From assembly GCF_002276225.1 (NCBI RefSeq), contig NZ_NQNY01000007.1:1-56701 (forward strand): a stretch of DNA of 56,701 bases, in the 5' to 3' direction. The stretch comes from Mycoplasmopsis agassizii (GTDB lineage: Bacteria > Bacillota_I > Bacilli_A > Mycoplasmatales > Metamycoplasmataceae). Every line of letters begins with the position of its first letter. The stretch's first letter is position 1. The notes below the pieces were generated by a model. It was not told the DNA's origin, did no database searches, and was given only the letters and a program-made list of their open reading frames with translations. Positions 21,349 to 30,305 of this stretch are shown piece after piece. Both the position numbers and the translations under genes were made by a program.

Positions 21349-21371
21349 CTAAATAATTTTATATTATTTAG
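21349..21371. repeat. Inverted repeat directly before tRNA-Thr
   Basis: CTAAATAAT and ATTATTTAG are perfect complements across TTTAT, starting 2 nt upstream of the tRNA. It may be the terminator of the two-TM operon, a processing stem, or overlap the tRNA promoter (TATAAA on the minus strand). Confidence 0.45.
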
Positions 21372-21390
21372 CAAACAATTTTTAAAATTT

Positions 21391-21855
21391 TTATAATTCA
21401 GTATCGTTTTTATTTTGGGTCTCAACTATGCTTTCATAAATCTCGACAATTTCTTGTGGATAGTTATTTCCCTTGATATCACTCAATGTTAATTCTGCTA
21501 ACTTTTTTTCTTCTTGTAAAAAATTAATACTATTTTTAAAAGCAAATAAAGAGATTACTGAATCAACAAAAGTTATTAAAGCAAACATGATTGTAATTGT
21601 AATAAAAAAGACAATTGTTTCAACTGGAAAAATGTTATATCTTATTTGTAATAAGTTTAAAATAAGCAAAGAAAAATTTAAAAATAATTGTAAAAAACGA
21701 AGAGCTAAAAATGTATTTTTTGAACGCTTTTCTTTCTTCTCATTTATCGCTCTAATAGCTTCATATTTTTGATATGCATCTTTTCTTTTAGGGTCTTTAT
21801 TTAATAAGGAATCATCATCATTATTTTTAAATAAAAACTTCATTAAATTAGCCAT
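21391..21855 (-). CDS. Two-TM membrane protein, third of a three-gene block
   Basis: 154 aa. Charged N-terminus (about 1-45), two hydrophobic segments near 48-70 and 78-105, then a helical cytoplasmic tail (about 110-154). The helix-2TM-helix plan matches the DUF4231/SLATT-type two-TM families loosely; no signature is decisive. Overlaps the preceding gene by 8 nt, so the three genes form one operon with coupled translation. Confidence 0.65.
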   Translation of the reverse strand: MANLMKFLFKNNDDDSLLNKDPKRKDAYQKYEAIRAINEKKEKRSKNTFLALRFLQLFLNFSLLILNLLQIRYNIFPVETIVFFITITIMFALITFVDSVISLFAFKNSINFLQEEKKLAELTLSDIKGNNYPQEIVEIYESIVETQNKNDTEL

Positions 21856-22399
21856 TATTTTCCTTTCTTAATTTTGACTGTCTTGTAATTTTAACGCTTA
21901 TAAAATTAACAATTCTAACTGTCTCTTCATAAAGATTTTTATCCTTAGTTTCAAGATCAGAATACTCTGCTAAATTTAATTCATATAGCATTTTTTCATA
22001 TTCTAATTCTCTAATTCTAACCTTTGCTTTTTTATATTTATCATTAACACTAAAAAAAGCCACCATACCAATTATTGCTGATGATGCAGCAGAAATAATT
22101 GCCGTAAAAATCGGGTATGAACTTGTATTTGCTCCACCAATAGTAATTGAATTTCGAAGGTAAATTAAAGCGTTATTATATTCAATATCTAAATCTGTTA
22201 ATGAAGTTCCTTCTGCTGCAGTTCTAAGAGCAGATGAACCTAATGAAGTAACGGCTGCTAAGTGTAAAACAGAAATTACTGCTGTATAAAAAATAAGCAA
22301 AAAGCTTATGATGTTCATAAGATAAAATAAAATTCTATAAACATGTAAATGGATTTTACTTTTCTTATAATAGCCTTCAAAAAATAAAAAATAATTCAT
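21848..22399 (-). CDS. Two-TM membrane protein, second of a three-gene block
   Basis: 183 aa. First hydrophobic segment near 24-50, a polar extracellular loop of about 45 residues with Thr/Ser, a second segment near 96-118, then a coiled-coil-like tail (YKKAKVRIRELEYEKMLYEL). Same plan as its two neighbours. Starts in a TAATG overlap with the first gene. Confidence 0.65.
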   Translation of the reverse strand: MNYFLFFEGYYKKSKIHLHVYRILFYLMNIISFLLIFYTAVISVLHLAAVTSLGSSALRTAAEGTSLTDLDIEYNNALIYLRNSITIGGANTSSYPIFTAIISAASSAIIGMVAFFSVNDKYKKAKVRIRELEYEKMLYELNLAEYSDLETKDKNLYEETVRIVNFISVKITRQSKLRKENNG

Positions 22400-22953
22400 T
22401 ATAATTCTCTTTTCATTTTTTTAATTATGAACTGTTTAAAAGTTAAAAATTTCTTTTTAGAATAATATTCAATCGTTTGGTTACAGTCATTTATAAATTG
22501 TTCAACTTTATATTCTGAGTCGTATTTCAAGTGAGTTAAAAAGTAAGATAGTTCACGATTGACTCCACGATAACTTTTAAATTTCTGATTGATCGTAAAA
22601 AATTGAACAAAGAAATTTATAAAAAAGCTAATGATAATAAATGAACAAGTAATGATCGAAAGTTGAATAGCATCTGAGTAACTAATTCCTAAATTAACAA
22701 CAAAAGCACTGCGTTCAATTGCAGAAATATCTGCAGCAGTTAAAGAATTACGTTTATTAACAATAAAAATGAGTGCTACTATCGCTAAAACTAAGATGAT
22801 TATACTGATTGTAGTCGATACTAGGTTCAAAATTGAGTTACTTATGGCTGAAGTAAGCATTTTGTTCTTAGAAATCTTTAATTTCTTCTCAAAAAACTGG
22901 TGTAGTATCTCAACTTTCTCTCTTTCTGTGAAATTTTGAGTGGTTTTTTTCAT
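22399..22953 (-). CDS. Two-TM membrane protein, first of a three-gene block
   Basis: 184 aa. N-terminal helix with EREKVEILHQFFEKKLKISK, hydrophobic segments near 43-66 and 95-118, then a tail with many aromatic and basic residues (FKSYRGVNRELSYFL). The plan resembles SLATT/DUF4231 proteins, some of which act as membrane effectors in bacterial defence, but no nucleotide-sensing partner is next to it. AGGAG lies about 14 nt before the ATG. Divergent from the FNT gene. Confidence 0.65.
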   Translation of the reverse strand: MKKTTQNFTEREKVEILHQFFEKKLKISKNKMLTSAISNSILNLVSTTISIIILVLAIVALIFIVNKRNSLTAADISAIERSAFVVNLGISYSDAIQLSIITCSFIIISFFINFFVQFFTINQKFKSYRGVNRELSYFLTHLKYDSEYKVEQFINDCNQTIEYYSKKKFLTFKQFIIKKMKREL

Positions 22954-23066
22954 ATTTTTTGCAGTTTCTCCTTATTTGTAATTATCAGCCTGCTATAGTG
23001 CTAATATGATTATGTATATATTTTAGAATATCTACAATTTATATATTAATTTGAACAGGAAATTAT

Positions 23067-24131
23067 ATGCATAATTATAAAGATAATTTTGACAATGCAT
23101 TAAACTATTCGACAGCAAAAGCAACAATGGTCTGATGGAGAATTGTTATCATGGGTATCCTTGGTACAGTTTACATGGGACTTGCTTATGTTGGCTATAT
23201 TAAAGTTGCAGCCCAATTTTTAACTCCCGAAAGCATTGCTTTAGCAGCATCAGCAGGTGCTGCCAAGCAAATTGCTTTTGAACCTGGAGGAATTTTATTA
23301 GCATCATTCATGCTACCAATCGGAGTAGTCTTAATAGTCTTTCTAGGGGGTAGCCTATTTGCTAGCGACAGCATTAATATGATTGCTGTTTTTTCACAGG
23401 TTATTAAAGTTAGAACAATGTTTAGAAAATGATTAATTGTTTTAACTGCTAATGTGATGGGAGGTTTCTTAATCGCTTTTGTAATGTGATGAGGAAATGT
23501 CTTTAATGCTCGAGATATCAAGGTAATTGCTTTTATTGTTGAAGCAAAAACTGAAACAGAATGATGAATGGTAATTGGTAATTCTTTCGCCGCAAATATT
23601 ATTGTTGCTGGAATGATCTGAGCTTCACTTGCAACAAGTAACCCAGTTGGTAAAATCGCTATTATTATGTTGCCTTTTGGTTTATTTGTTTTAACAGGAT
23701 TTAACTTAGTAGTTTCAAATGCAATCGTATTTGCTTTCGCTATTTTATCAAATGACAGAGTGGCACCTTGATTAACTGAACCAGGAGAGTGAATCGGAAG
23801 GGCAATTTACATTAACTTCTTCCCTAGTGCTTTAGGTAACTGATTATCAGGAGCCTTATTCTTACCAGGACTTTACTACTTATTAATTAAGTTCAAAGTA
23901 AAACCAGGATCAAGATTATTGAACTTAGGAATTTTCAAAATGGCTGAAGAAGGTACAAAAATTGAATCAAGTGAAAAAACTTTCTTCTACACACCTTTTG
24001 ATGCAACATGTAAATTTAATACTGAAAGTACTTTTAACCCTTTCAGAACTGCTTATAGAAAAATTAAGCGCAAAATGTTCCCAAACCAAACGGAACATAA
24101 TCATGCTTCGCATAAAAATCATAAGCACTAA
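23067..24131 (+). CDS. Formate/nitrite transporter (FNT) family channel
   Basis: 354 aa. About six membrane helices in residues 25-285 with FNT-like features: GGSLFASDSI (equivalent of the xELFTGN region) and LGNWLSGALFLPGLYYL near the end of the core. FNT channels move formate, lactate or similar small anions. An extra C-terminal tail of about 65 residues ends in a His-rich stretch (EHNHASHKNHKH). AGGAAA precedes the ATG. Confidence 0.8.
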
Positions 24132-24160
24132 AAAATAGTTTTTTAAACAAGTCAAAACAA

Positions 24161-24186
24161 AGCAGATAAATCATCTGCTTTTTTTA
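24161..24186 (+). terminator. Terminator of the FNT gene
   Basis: AGCAGAT/ATCTGCT stem with 5-nt loop and T run. Confidence 0.8.
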
Positions 24187-24231
24187 TAAATTACAAAATA
24201 ATTTATAAAAATTTCTTTAGCATGCTTTTGC

Positions 24232-24237
24232 TATAAT
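24232..24237 (+). promoter_or_regulatory. Extended -10 box of a probable leaderless gene
   Basis: TTGCTATAAT contains the TGn extension and a perfect TATAAT; TAAAAAT (7 nt) separates it from ATG 24245. This is the cleanest of the leaderless set. Confidence 0.7.
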
Positions 24238-24244
24238 TAAAAAT

Positions 24245-25183
24245 ATGAACATCAAACCACTCAATGATACTTCAACCATTAACATCATCACACCTAGTGA
24301 ACAGATGCAAAAGATTTATCTTGAAACAACTACTTTTCAAAAGCCACCTAACGAGATTATTCCTAATGGGTTATATCGAGTTTTTCGCTTTGAAAGGTTT
24401 TTTGATGTTTTTATGATGGTTGCTTTATCAATGATCATTTTGACAATGGCAGCCATAATTATTGTTAATACAATTCGCCCTGATTTATTACTGACACCAA
24501 CAATTAAGCAAGAATTAACTTTTAATGTCGCTGAAAATACGACTTTACAGCCTTTAATAGCGATTTATATTATTACTGCTTTAGTAATTTTTGCAGCTTT
24601 TGCAAAAATAATTTCAGTCTCTATCGACTTTAGCTCGATCAAAAGATCGATGGAACAATATCGTAATAATTTAAAAAATGAAGATTATTCTTCACCAGCT
24701 TATATTGATAATTTATATAAACGTTTGATCGTTGGTCAGGTTAATCATAATTGAATCACAATTCACTTATTATGATTTGGAGGCTTATTTGTAGCAATTC
24801 TTTTTGGTCTAAAAAATGCTGATTGATCAATTGGTGAACCAGGTGGAGTTTACTTACCAATTACTTGAAATATCTGAATTAAAAATGCTTTTATCGATCC
24901 TGATTTAGTCGTTACTTTATTTGTCACAATTCTACTTGCTTGAATTTTGAGTCACATTGTTTTTTTTCTTGTTAGAAAAAAACGCAAAATGGATATTGAA
25001 AGTTTTTTTGCAAAATCACAACTAGCAGATGTTGAAACTAGCCAAAAATGAGTAAGTAAAACTAGAAAAATTTGATTTACAACCTTTTTAATTTTGAACC
25101 TGATTTTAATAATAATTCCTGCTGCATATTTAATTTATCAAGTGATTAAAAAACGTAAGCAAATTTCTGCTTTAGCAACTTAA
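24245..25183 (+). CDS. Four-TM membrane protein of unknown function
   Basis: 312 aa when TGA is Trp. Polar N-terminus of about 50 residues, helix pair near 55-75 and 105-125, a cytoplasmic-looking segment (130-170), a second pair near 175-190 and 225-245, and a last helix near 280-300 followed by KKRKQ. I do not recognise the family; its layout is common among mollicute-specific proteins. Confidence 0.7.
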
Positions 25184-25194
25184 AAAATAATTTT

Positions 25195-25221
25195 AATAGC
25201 AAAAACTTTTGCTATTTTTTT
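25195..25221 (+). terminator. Terminator
   Basis: AATAGCAAAA/TTTTGCTATT stem with a 2-nt loop and T run, 12 nt after the stop of the 24.2-25.2 kb gene. Confidence 0.7.
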
Positions 25222-25242
25222 ATGCTTAAAAAAATTTAAAAA

Positions 25243-25536
25243 GCATAAAAAGAACCCGCTTTGAAAGCGGGAATATATTAGAAAAGAATATATAAATTTA
25301 TAAATTAAAGAGTACAATAGAACCAATTTTGATCCTATTTGGGGTTTGTTCAAGAATAAATATAATTCATATTTTGACCTATATTTTGAAGTTGTCTCTT
25401 TGCAACTGTTTTATGCTCTTGATTACATAAAACATAATAATTATGAAATATCTGCAAAAATTTTTGCAAAAAGCGCTTTGTTTTAGTAAGGAAGGCTTAA
25501 AATAGCCAAAATATGGTATAATATATAAACTATTTT
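25243..25536 (-). ncRNA. Structured minus-strand transcript candidate (ncRNA or long 3' UTR)
   Basis: No gene lies here. It ends in a good minus-strand terminator (CCCGCT/AGCGGG at 25255-25271, then T run). Upstream are at least four further hairpins: AATAGAACC/GATCCTATT with G-U pairs (about 25316-25339), AGTTG/CAACT (about 25390-25407), TTTATG/CATAAA (about 25409-25430), and GCAAAAATTTTTGC (about 25462-25475). It starts right after the low-complexity protein gene, so it is either its 3' UTR or a separate RNA. It is not G+C-rich apart from the terminator. Confidence 0.35.
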
Positions 25537-26268
25537 TTAAGATCTATTTCTGCGAAATCAATTTCATCAACTTCATCCGCTTGATGAATCTTCATCGTCA
25601 TCATCTTGATCTGAATCTTGTTCATCTGATTGCTCGTTAGATGAATTATTTTGTTGATTATTTGAAGAGTTATTTACATTAGAATTACTTGTGCTACCTG
25701 AATTAGTTTGCTGATTGCTATTTGTATCAGTTGTATTTGATGTATTAGTTTGTTGGATGGTTGTTCTGCCTTGTTGATTATTTGATGAAGAAGTAGAAGT
25801 ATTTGCGCCAAATAATTGGGTTAAATTAATTTTTGTACCATCAATAGTTATGAATTGACTTCCATTTTCTGCTGAAAGTGAAATACCATGCTGATTTCCA
25901 CTTGAATCTGCAAAAGTATAACTACCACTTGTTGTATTATTTGTTCCAATATTACTAATTGCTGACAAAATATCTGTAACAATTTCTGAATCTCAATTAT
26001 TAGCCAAATAATTCATTATTTGTTGAGTTGTTTCTGCTCCAATTTTTGAGTTTAATTCCTGAACAACCTGACCTGCTTTTTCTAAAGTGCCACTAAAATC
26101 AGCATTACCAATATCAGTGGCAAGCTGTTGAATTCTTTTAATATTTTCAGCAATTTGTTCTGCATTAATACTTTTTGTAACTACCACTGCTGTAACAGAA
26201 GCAGCGACAATTGCAACAGCAGAAACAGCTGCTAAGGTTCCGTATAAAATCAATTTTTTCTTATGCAT
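25537..26268 (-). CDS. Membrane-anchored Ser/Asn/Gln/Asp-rich surface protein
   Basis: 243 aa with TGA as Trp. One N-terminal hydrophobic segment (about 8-32, no lipobox Cys) acts as an anchor; residues 35-90 look helical; from about 145 the chain is low complexity (Asn, Ser, Gln, Thr), ending in an Asp/Glu run. The C-terminus in this frame is odd (GWSWWNWFRRNRS). The other frame from the same place reads ADEVDEIDFAEIDLKK and stops, which continues the acidic trend, so a one-base slip is likely. Function unknown. Confidence 0.65.
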
Positions 26269-26392
26269 TATTGAGCCAATTTTAACAGTATTTTAAAATA
26301 TCAATGAAAATTGAAATATCTTAATTATTTTTTAAAAAGCACTAATTAATTATGCTTAAATTATCTAACCCACTGTTATAAATGATAAAAAT

Positions 26393-26552
26393 TTGATGTT
26401 AAAATAATTTATATTATAAAAACAGACTTAAAAACTGCTTTTGTTTTTGCAAATTACTTTAGTTTTTACGCAAAACTAAAATATCTATAACAAAAATGGC
26501 TTTTGTAGTTTATTATTTACTAATATTTATATCGAATTAAAAATGGAGAATA
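26393..26552 (+). promoter_or_regulatory. asnA promoter and structured leader
   Basis: TTGATG (26393-26398), 16-nt spacer, TATAAA (26415-26420). The leader of about 125 nt holds a 9-bp hairpin TTTAGTTTT/AAAACTAAA (26458-26466, 26472-26480) and a 6-bp one ACAAAA/TTTTGT (26490-26506). A 14-codon frame from 26496 ends in an Asn codon and TAA. GGAG lies 7 nt before the asnA ATG. The rest of 26269-26392 shows nothing. Confidence 0.4.
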
Positions 26553-27533
26553 ATGTACAAAACAAAATTAGATATCAATCAAACTCAGGTAGCAATTGGC
26601 TTAATTAAAAGTGTTTTTCCAAAATATTTATCTCAAGAATTACATTTAACAAGAGCAACTGCACCTTTATTCTTAGACCCTAAAACTGGTTTAAATGATG
26701 GACTAAATGGTGAAACACCAGTTAGTTTTCAATTCAAAAATATTGACACGACAGTGGAAATCGTACACTCTTTAGCAAAGTGAAAACGACATTCATTAAA
26801 GGTTTATGAATTTCAAGAAAACACTGGAATTTATACAGACATGAACGCTATTAGAAGAGCTGAAGATCTAGATGAAGTACACTCATTTTATGTTGATCAG
26901 TGAGATTGAGAAAAAGTTATTAATGTTCAAGACCGTAATTTAAATTACTTAAAAATGACAGTTAAATCAATTTATCATCAAATCAAACGCATGGAATATT
27001 TACTTAAAAGTGAATATTACAACCTAGAAATTAAGTTGCCTGATGAGTTGACTTTTATCACTGCTCAAGAATTAGAAGATCTTTATCCAGACTTAAATCC
27101 TGAGCAAAGAGAGCACCAATTTGCTAGAAAAGTTAAAGCATTTTTTGTCATCGGAGTTGGTTACAGCTTAAAAAGTGGTGTTAAACATTCGGGTCGTGCT
27201 TTTGACTACGATGATTGAAATTTAAATGGAGATTTAATTGTTTATCATCCTGTTTTAGACCGTGCTTTAGAACTAAGCAGCATGGGAATCAGAGTCGATA
27301 GTACTTCAATTGTAAAACAAGCAAATAAATCAAGTAATGAAGTTGCAAGTATTAGTCCTTATCACAAAGGAGTAATTGAAAACCAATTACCTCTTACAAT
27401 TGGTGGAGGAATCGGTCAATCAAGACTATGCATGTTCTTATTAGAAAAGGCTCATATTGGTGAGGTTCAAGTATCTTATTGAAGTGAAGCAGAAATTAAA
27501 ACTGCTTTAGCTAAAGGTATCAAATTATTATAG
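26553..27533 (+). CDS. asnA: Aspartate-ammonia ligase (asparagine synthetase A)
   Basis: 326 aa. Makes asparagine from aspartate, ammonia and ATP. Matches E. coli AsnA in order: [15 protein letters not shown] (its VHSVYVDQWDWERV), [15 protein letters not shown] (about 70-84), [32 protein letters not shown], and [23 protein letters not shown]. All Trp are TGA. Class II synthetase-like fold, cytoplasmic. Stands alone with its own promoter and terminator. Confidence 0.96.
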
Positions 27534-27544
27534 TTTTTAAAATT

Positions 27545-27572
27545 TACGCTCCTTTTTAAGAGCGTATTTTTT
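27545..27572 (+). terminator. asnA terminator
   Basis: TACGCTC/GAGCGTA stem, 8-nt loop, six T. Confidence 0.8.
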
Positions 27573-27668
27573 AAAGTTTTATGAACTTCCAAGCAAATAA
27601 TATTTTTGAGATTAATTTAATTTGGAATATAATTTAAAAGTAAATAACAAGAGAAAAAGAGGTGTCGA

Positions 27669-28679
27669 ATGTTAGATGGCGGCCAAATAGCTGGAATCAT
27701 CATTGCAGTACTAATTATAGGATCTATAATTTTATTTTTAGCACTGTCAATCAAGATCGTTCCACAAGCAAGTTTTTTTATGGTTGAAAGACTTGGTAAA
27801 TTTAAAAAGAGTTGACAAGCAGGAATTCACTTTATGATTCCTGTAATCGATCGAATAGTTTTAAAAGAAACTATTCGTGAGAAGGTGATTGATTTCCCTG
27901 CACAAAACGTTATTACCAAAGATAACGTTACCATGCGAGTTGATACAGTTACATACTTACAAATCATGGATCCACAAAAATATTTTTATGGAGTTGAAAA
28001 CGCTGTGTTAGCGATTGAAAACTTAGTAGCAACAACCTTACGTAACTTTTTGGGAAATATTACAGTTGATGAAACATTAACATCTAGAAATAGAATTAAT
28101 GGAGAATTAACTCAAATCTTAGATGTTGCTAGTGATGCATGAGGTGTTAAAGTTAACCGTGTTGAATTAAAAGAAATTGCTCCACCTGCTTCAATTTTAC
28201 AAGCAATGGAAAAACTATTGCAAGCTGAAAGAGATAAGTCAGCAATCATAACTGAAGCAGAAGGATATAAAACTTCAAAAATTGAAAGAGCACTTGGAGA
28301 TAGTGAAGCAATTAAATATTTAGCTGAAGCTAATAAACAAAAAACTATTTTAGAAGCTGAAGCTAACCAAGAAAAAATTCGCCTTGAAGCAGAAGCTAAT
28401 AAAGAAAAAATAATTTTAGAAGGTGAAGGAAGAAGACGTTATGTTGAACTTTTAAAAGCAGCAGGCGTTGACCAAAAAATTCTTCAATGAATTGCTTTAG
28501 ATAAAATTGATACATTAGCAAATGGTAATGCAACTAAAATTATTATTCCACCTGATTTAGCTTCAACTGCAAGAAGCATGTCAACTTTTGCAACCCTATT
28601 TGATTCAAAAGATGAAGCTAAAAATCATTCAAATAATCACCATATTAATTTAAATGAATTAATAGAAGAAACTAAATAA
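27669..28679 (+). CDS. SPFH/Band 7 (stomatin/prohibitin-like) membrane protein
   Basis: 336 aa. N-terminal membrane helix (about 8-30), SPFH domain (about 32-200: KIVPQASFFMVERLGKFKKS, TKDNVTMRVDTVTYLQI, AWGVKVNRVELKEI), then a long coiled coil (about 180-262) with near-repeats of LEAEANKEK. Such proteins form ring-like assemblies around membrane proteases or mark membrane microdomains. AGAGGTG precedes the ATG. No protease or NfeD partner adjoins it. Confidence 0.92.
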
Positions 28680-28691
28680 TTTTAAAAATTA

Positions 28692-28715
28692 AGGGTCATA
28701 AATATGACTCTTTTT
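28692..28715 (+). terminator. Terminator of the SPFH gene
   Basis: AGGGTCAT/ATGACTCT stem (one G-U) with a 4-nt loop and T run. Confidence 0.65.
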
Positions 28716-29192
28716 ATTGCCTTATTTTAAAATTTTGTATAAAAATTATTAGGTGTTTTATCAATTAAATTTTAATGCCTGTTTTAGAAAAAGATAGATT
28801 CATAATTTTTAAAAATAGCTATATATTTAATTTTAAAATATTTACCATTCATTTTCTAAAATAATTAAATTATGCTTTCATATTTTTAAAAAATATATGT
28901 AGCAAAATAAAAATAAATAGTTATTAAATTCAATTTTAGATTACAAGTATAAAATGTTATCAATGAGTAAAATCTAATTAGAACAATTTTATTTTTTGAA
29001 AAAAAATAATGTCAATAAATTTAAAAACTTTTGCAAAGCAAATAAATTTAAAATAAAATGATTTACATAATATTTTCAGATATTCAAAAATTAGTTTTTT
29101 ATTCTGAAAACGGGTACATATATACTTTTTTTTGAAAAATTGGCTCATTAATAATATTTTTTAAATATTTTCAAAATAATTTGAAAATTTAA
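28716..29192. other. A+T-rich gap without a recognisable gene
   Basis: About 480 bases with frequent stops in all frames. The only recurring piece is AAAATTGGCTCATTAATAAT near 29135-29154, which resembles the sequence just upstream of the low-complexity protein (AAAATTGGCTCAATAATG on the minus strand, about 26266-26283). It may be decayed sequence. Confidence 0.5.
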
Positions 29193-29198
29193 TAAACT
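29193..29198 (+). promoter_or_regulatory. -10-like box before the YwaF-like gene
   Basis: TAAACT, then 7 nt, then ATG 29206, no Shine-Dalgarno. Weak match, same spacing as the other leaderless candidates. Confidence 0.35.
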
Positions 29199-29205
29199 TT
29201 AATAC

Positions 29206-30201
29206 ATGAATAATTACAACTTTTTTAGCTGAGCAGGAAATAATACAATTTTTGCAGGTGGACAAAAAATATTAATGATCGCACTTATAGTTGTTGCACT
29301 TTTAGCAATGGTTGTAGTTTCATTTTTTACACCATACATTAAGCGTAAATATGATAGTTATATTTACTTACAACAACAAAATGCAAAATCAAAATCAATG
29401 TTTTATTTTAAAACAAATTGATGATGAATTATCATTGCATCTTTTTTAGTTTTTATTTTCTTTTTTAGGATTTTGATTTTTACAAATTCAATCGTAAATA
29501 CTGATCTTCCTATTTATCCAAGAATTTGAGAATTAGTACCACTTCATTGAACTCGTATTTCGATGGTTTTATTAATTGTAGTTTTATTTTCAGTTGGAAA
29601 AGTTAAATCAAGTTCTTACACTTACTTTTTATTTTTACCTTCGATAGCAACTGGATTTCTTGCTTTAACAAATCCTGATTTAGGACCTAGACCTGAAGCA
29701 TATGCAGGAATAGAAGTTCATTGAGGTGCAGACAGTTATGTTTTTTGAGACTATTATTTTGTTCATATTTTTAACGTTATTGTACCATGAATGTTATTGA
29801 TTTTATATAGACCAAAATTAACTTTCAAAACTTTAATTTATTCATTTATAGTTATTTGAATTTATTTAATTTCAGTTTTTATAATTAATATCTCATTAGC
29901 TAGTTCAAGTGAAACTGTAGATGAAATTTGAATTTCAAATTATGCTTATTTAGCACCAGATAGATATAATCCAACTTTATCGGGATTTGCAAAACCTTTA
30001 ACCTTATGACCATATAATTTAATTACCTATCTAATTTTGTTTACATTTACAAATTGATTAATTTCAATTATTTATTACTACATAGATAAGGCATTTAAAA
30101 AATATTATCCATACCATCAATTAAACCCTGAATGAAACTTTATAATTAATGTAAAAAAACAATTTTTAAAGTGCAAAATATGGTTAACCAAAACTAGATA
30201 A
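29206..30201 (+). CDS. YwaF/TMEM164-like membrane protein
   Basis: 331 aa with many Trp TGA codons. Seven or so membrane helices. The segment LVPLHWTRISMVLLIVVLFS (about 108-127) corresponds to the lPLhlCR motif of the YwaF (TIGR02206) family, and FVHIFNVIVPWMLLI (about 185-199) to the second conserved His region. Function in bacteria is unknown; the eukaryotic relative TMEM164 is an acyltransferase. A terminator follows. Confidence 0.65.
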
Positions 30202-30206
30202 ATCAG

Positions 30207-30228
30207 CAGAATTTAATTCTGTTTTTTT
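30207..30228 (+). terminator. Terminator of the YwaF-like gene
   Basis: CAGAA/TTCTG stem with a short loop and seven T. Confidence 0.65.
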
Positions 30229-30305
30229 ATTAAATTTAATATTTATATTAACTAAAAAAAGACTACATCATAATATAATTAAATAAATTAATAGAAGGAA
30301 GTGTT

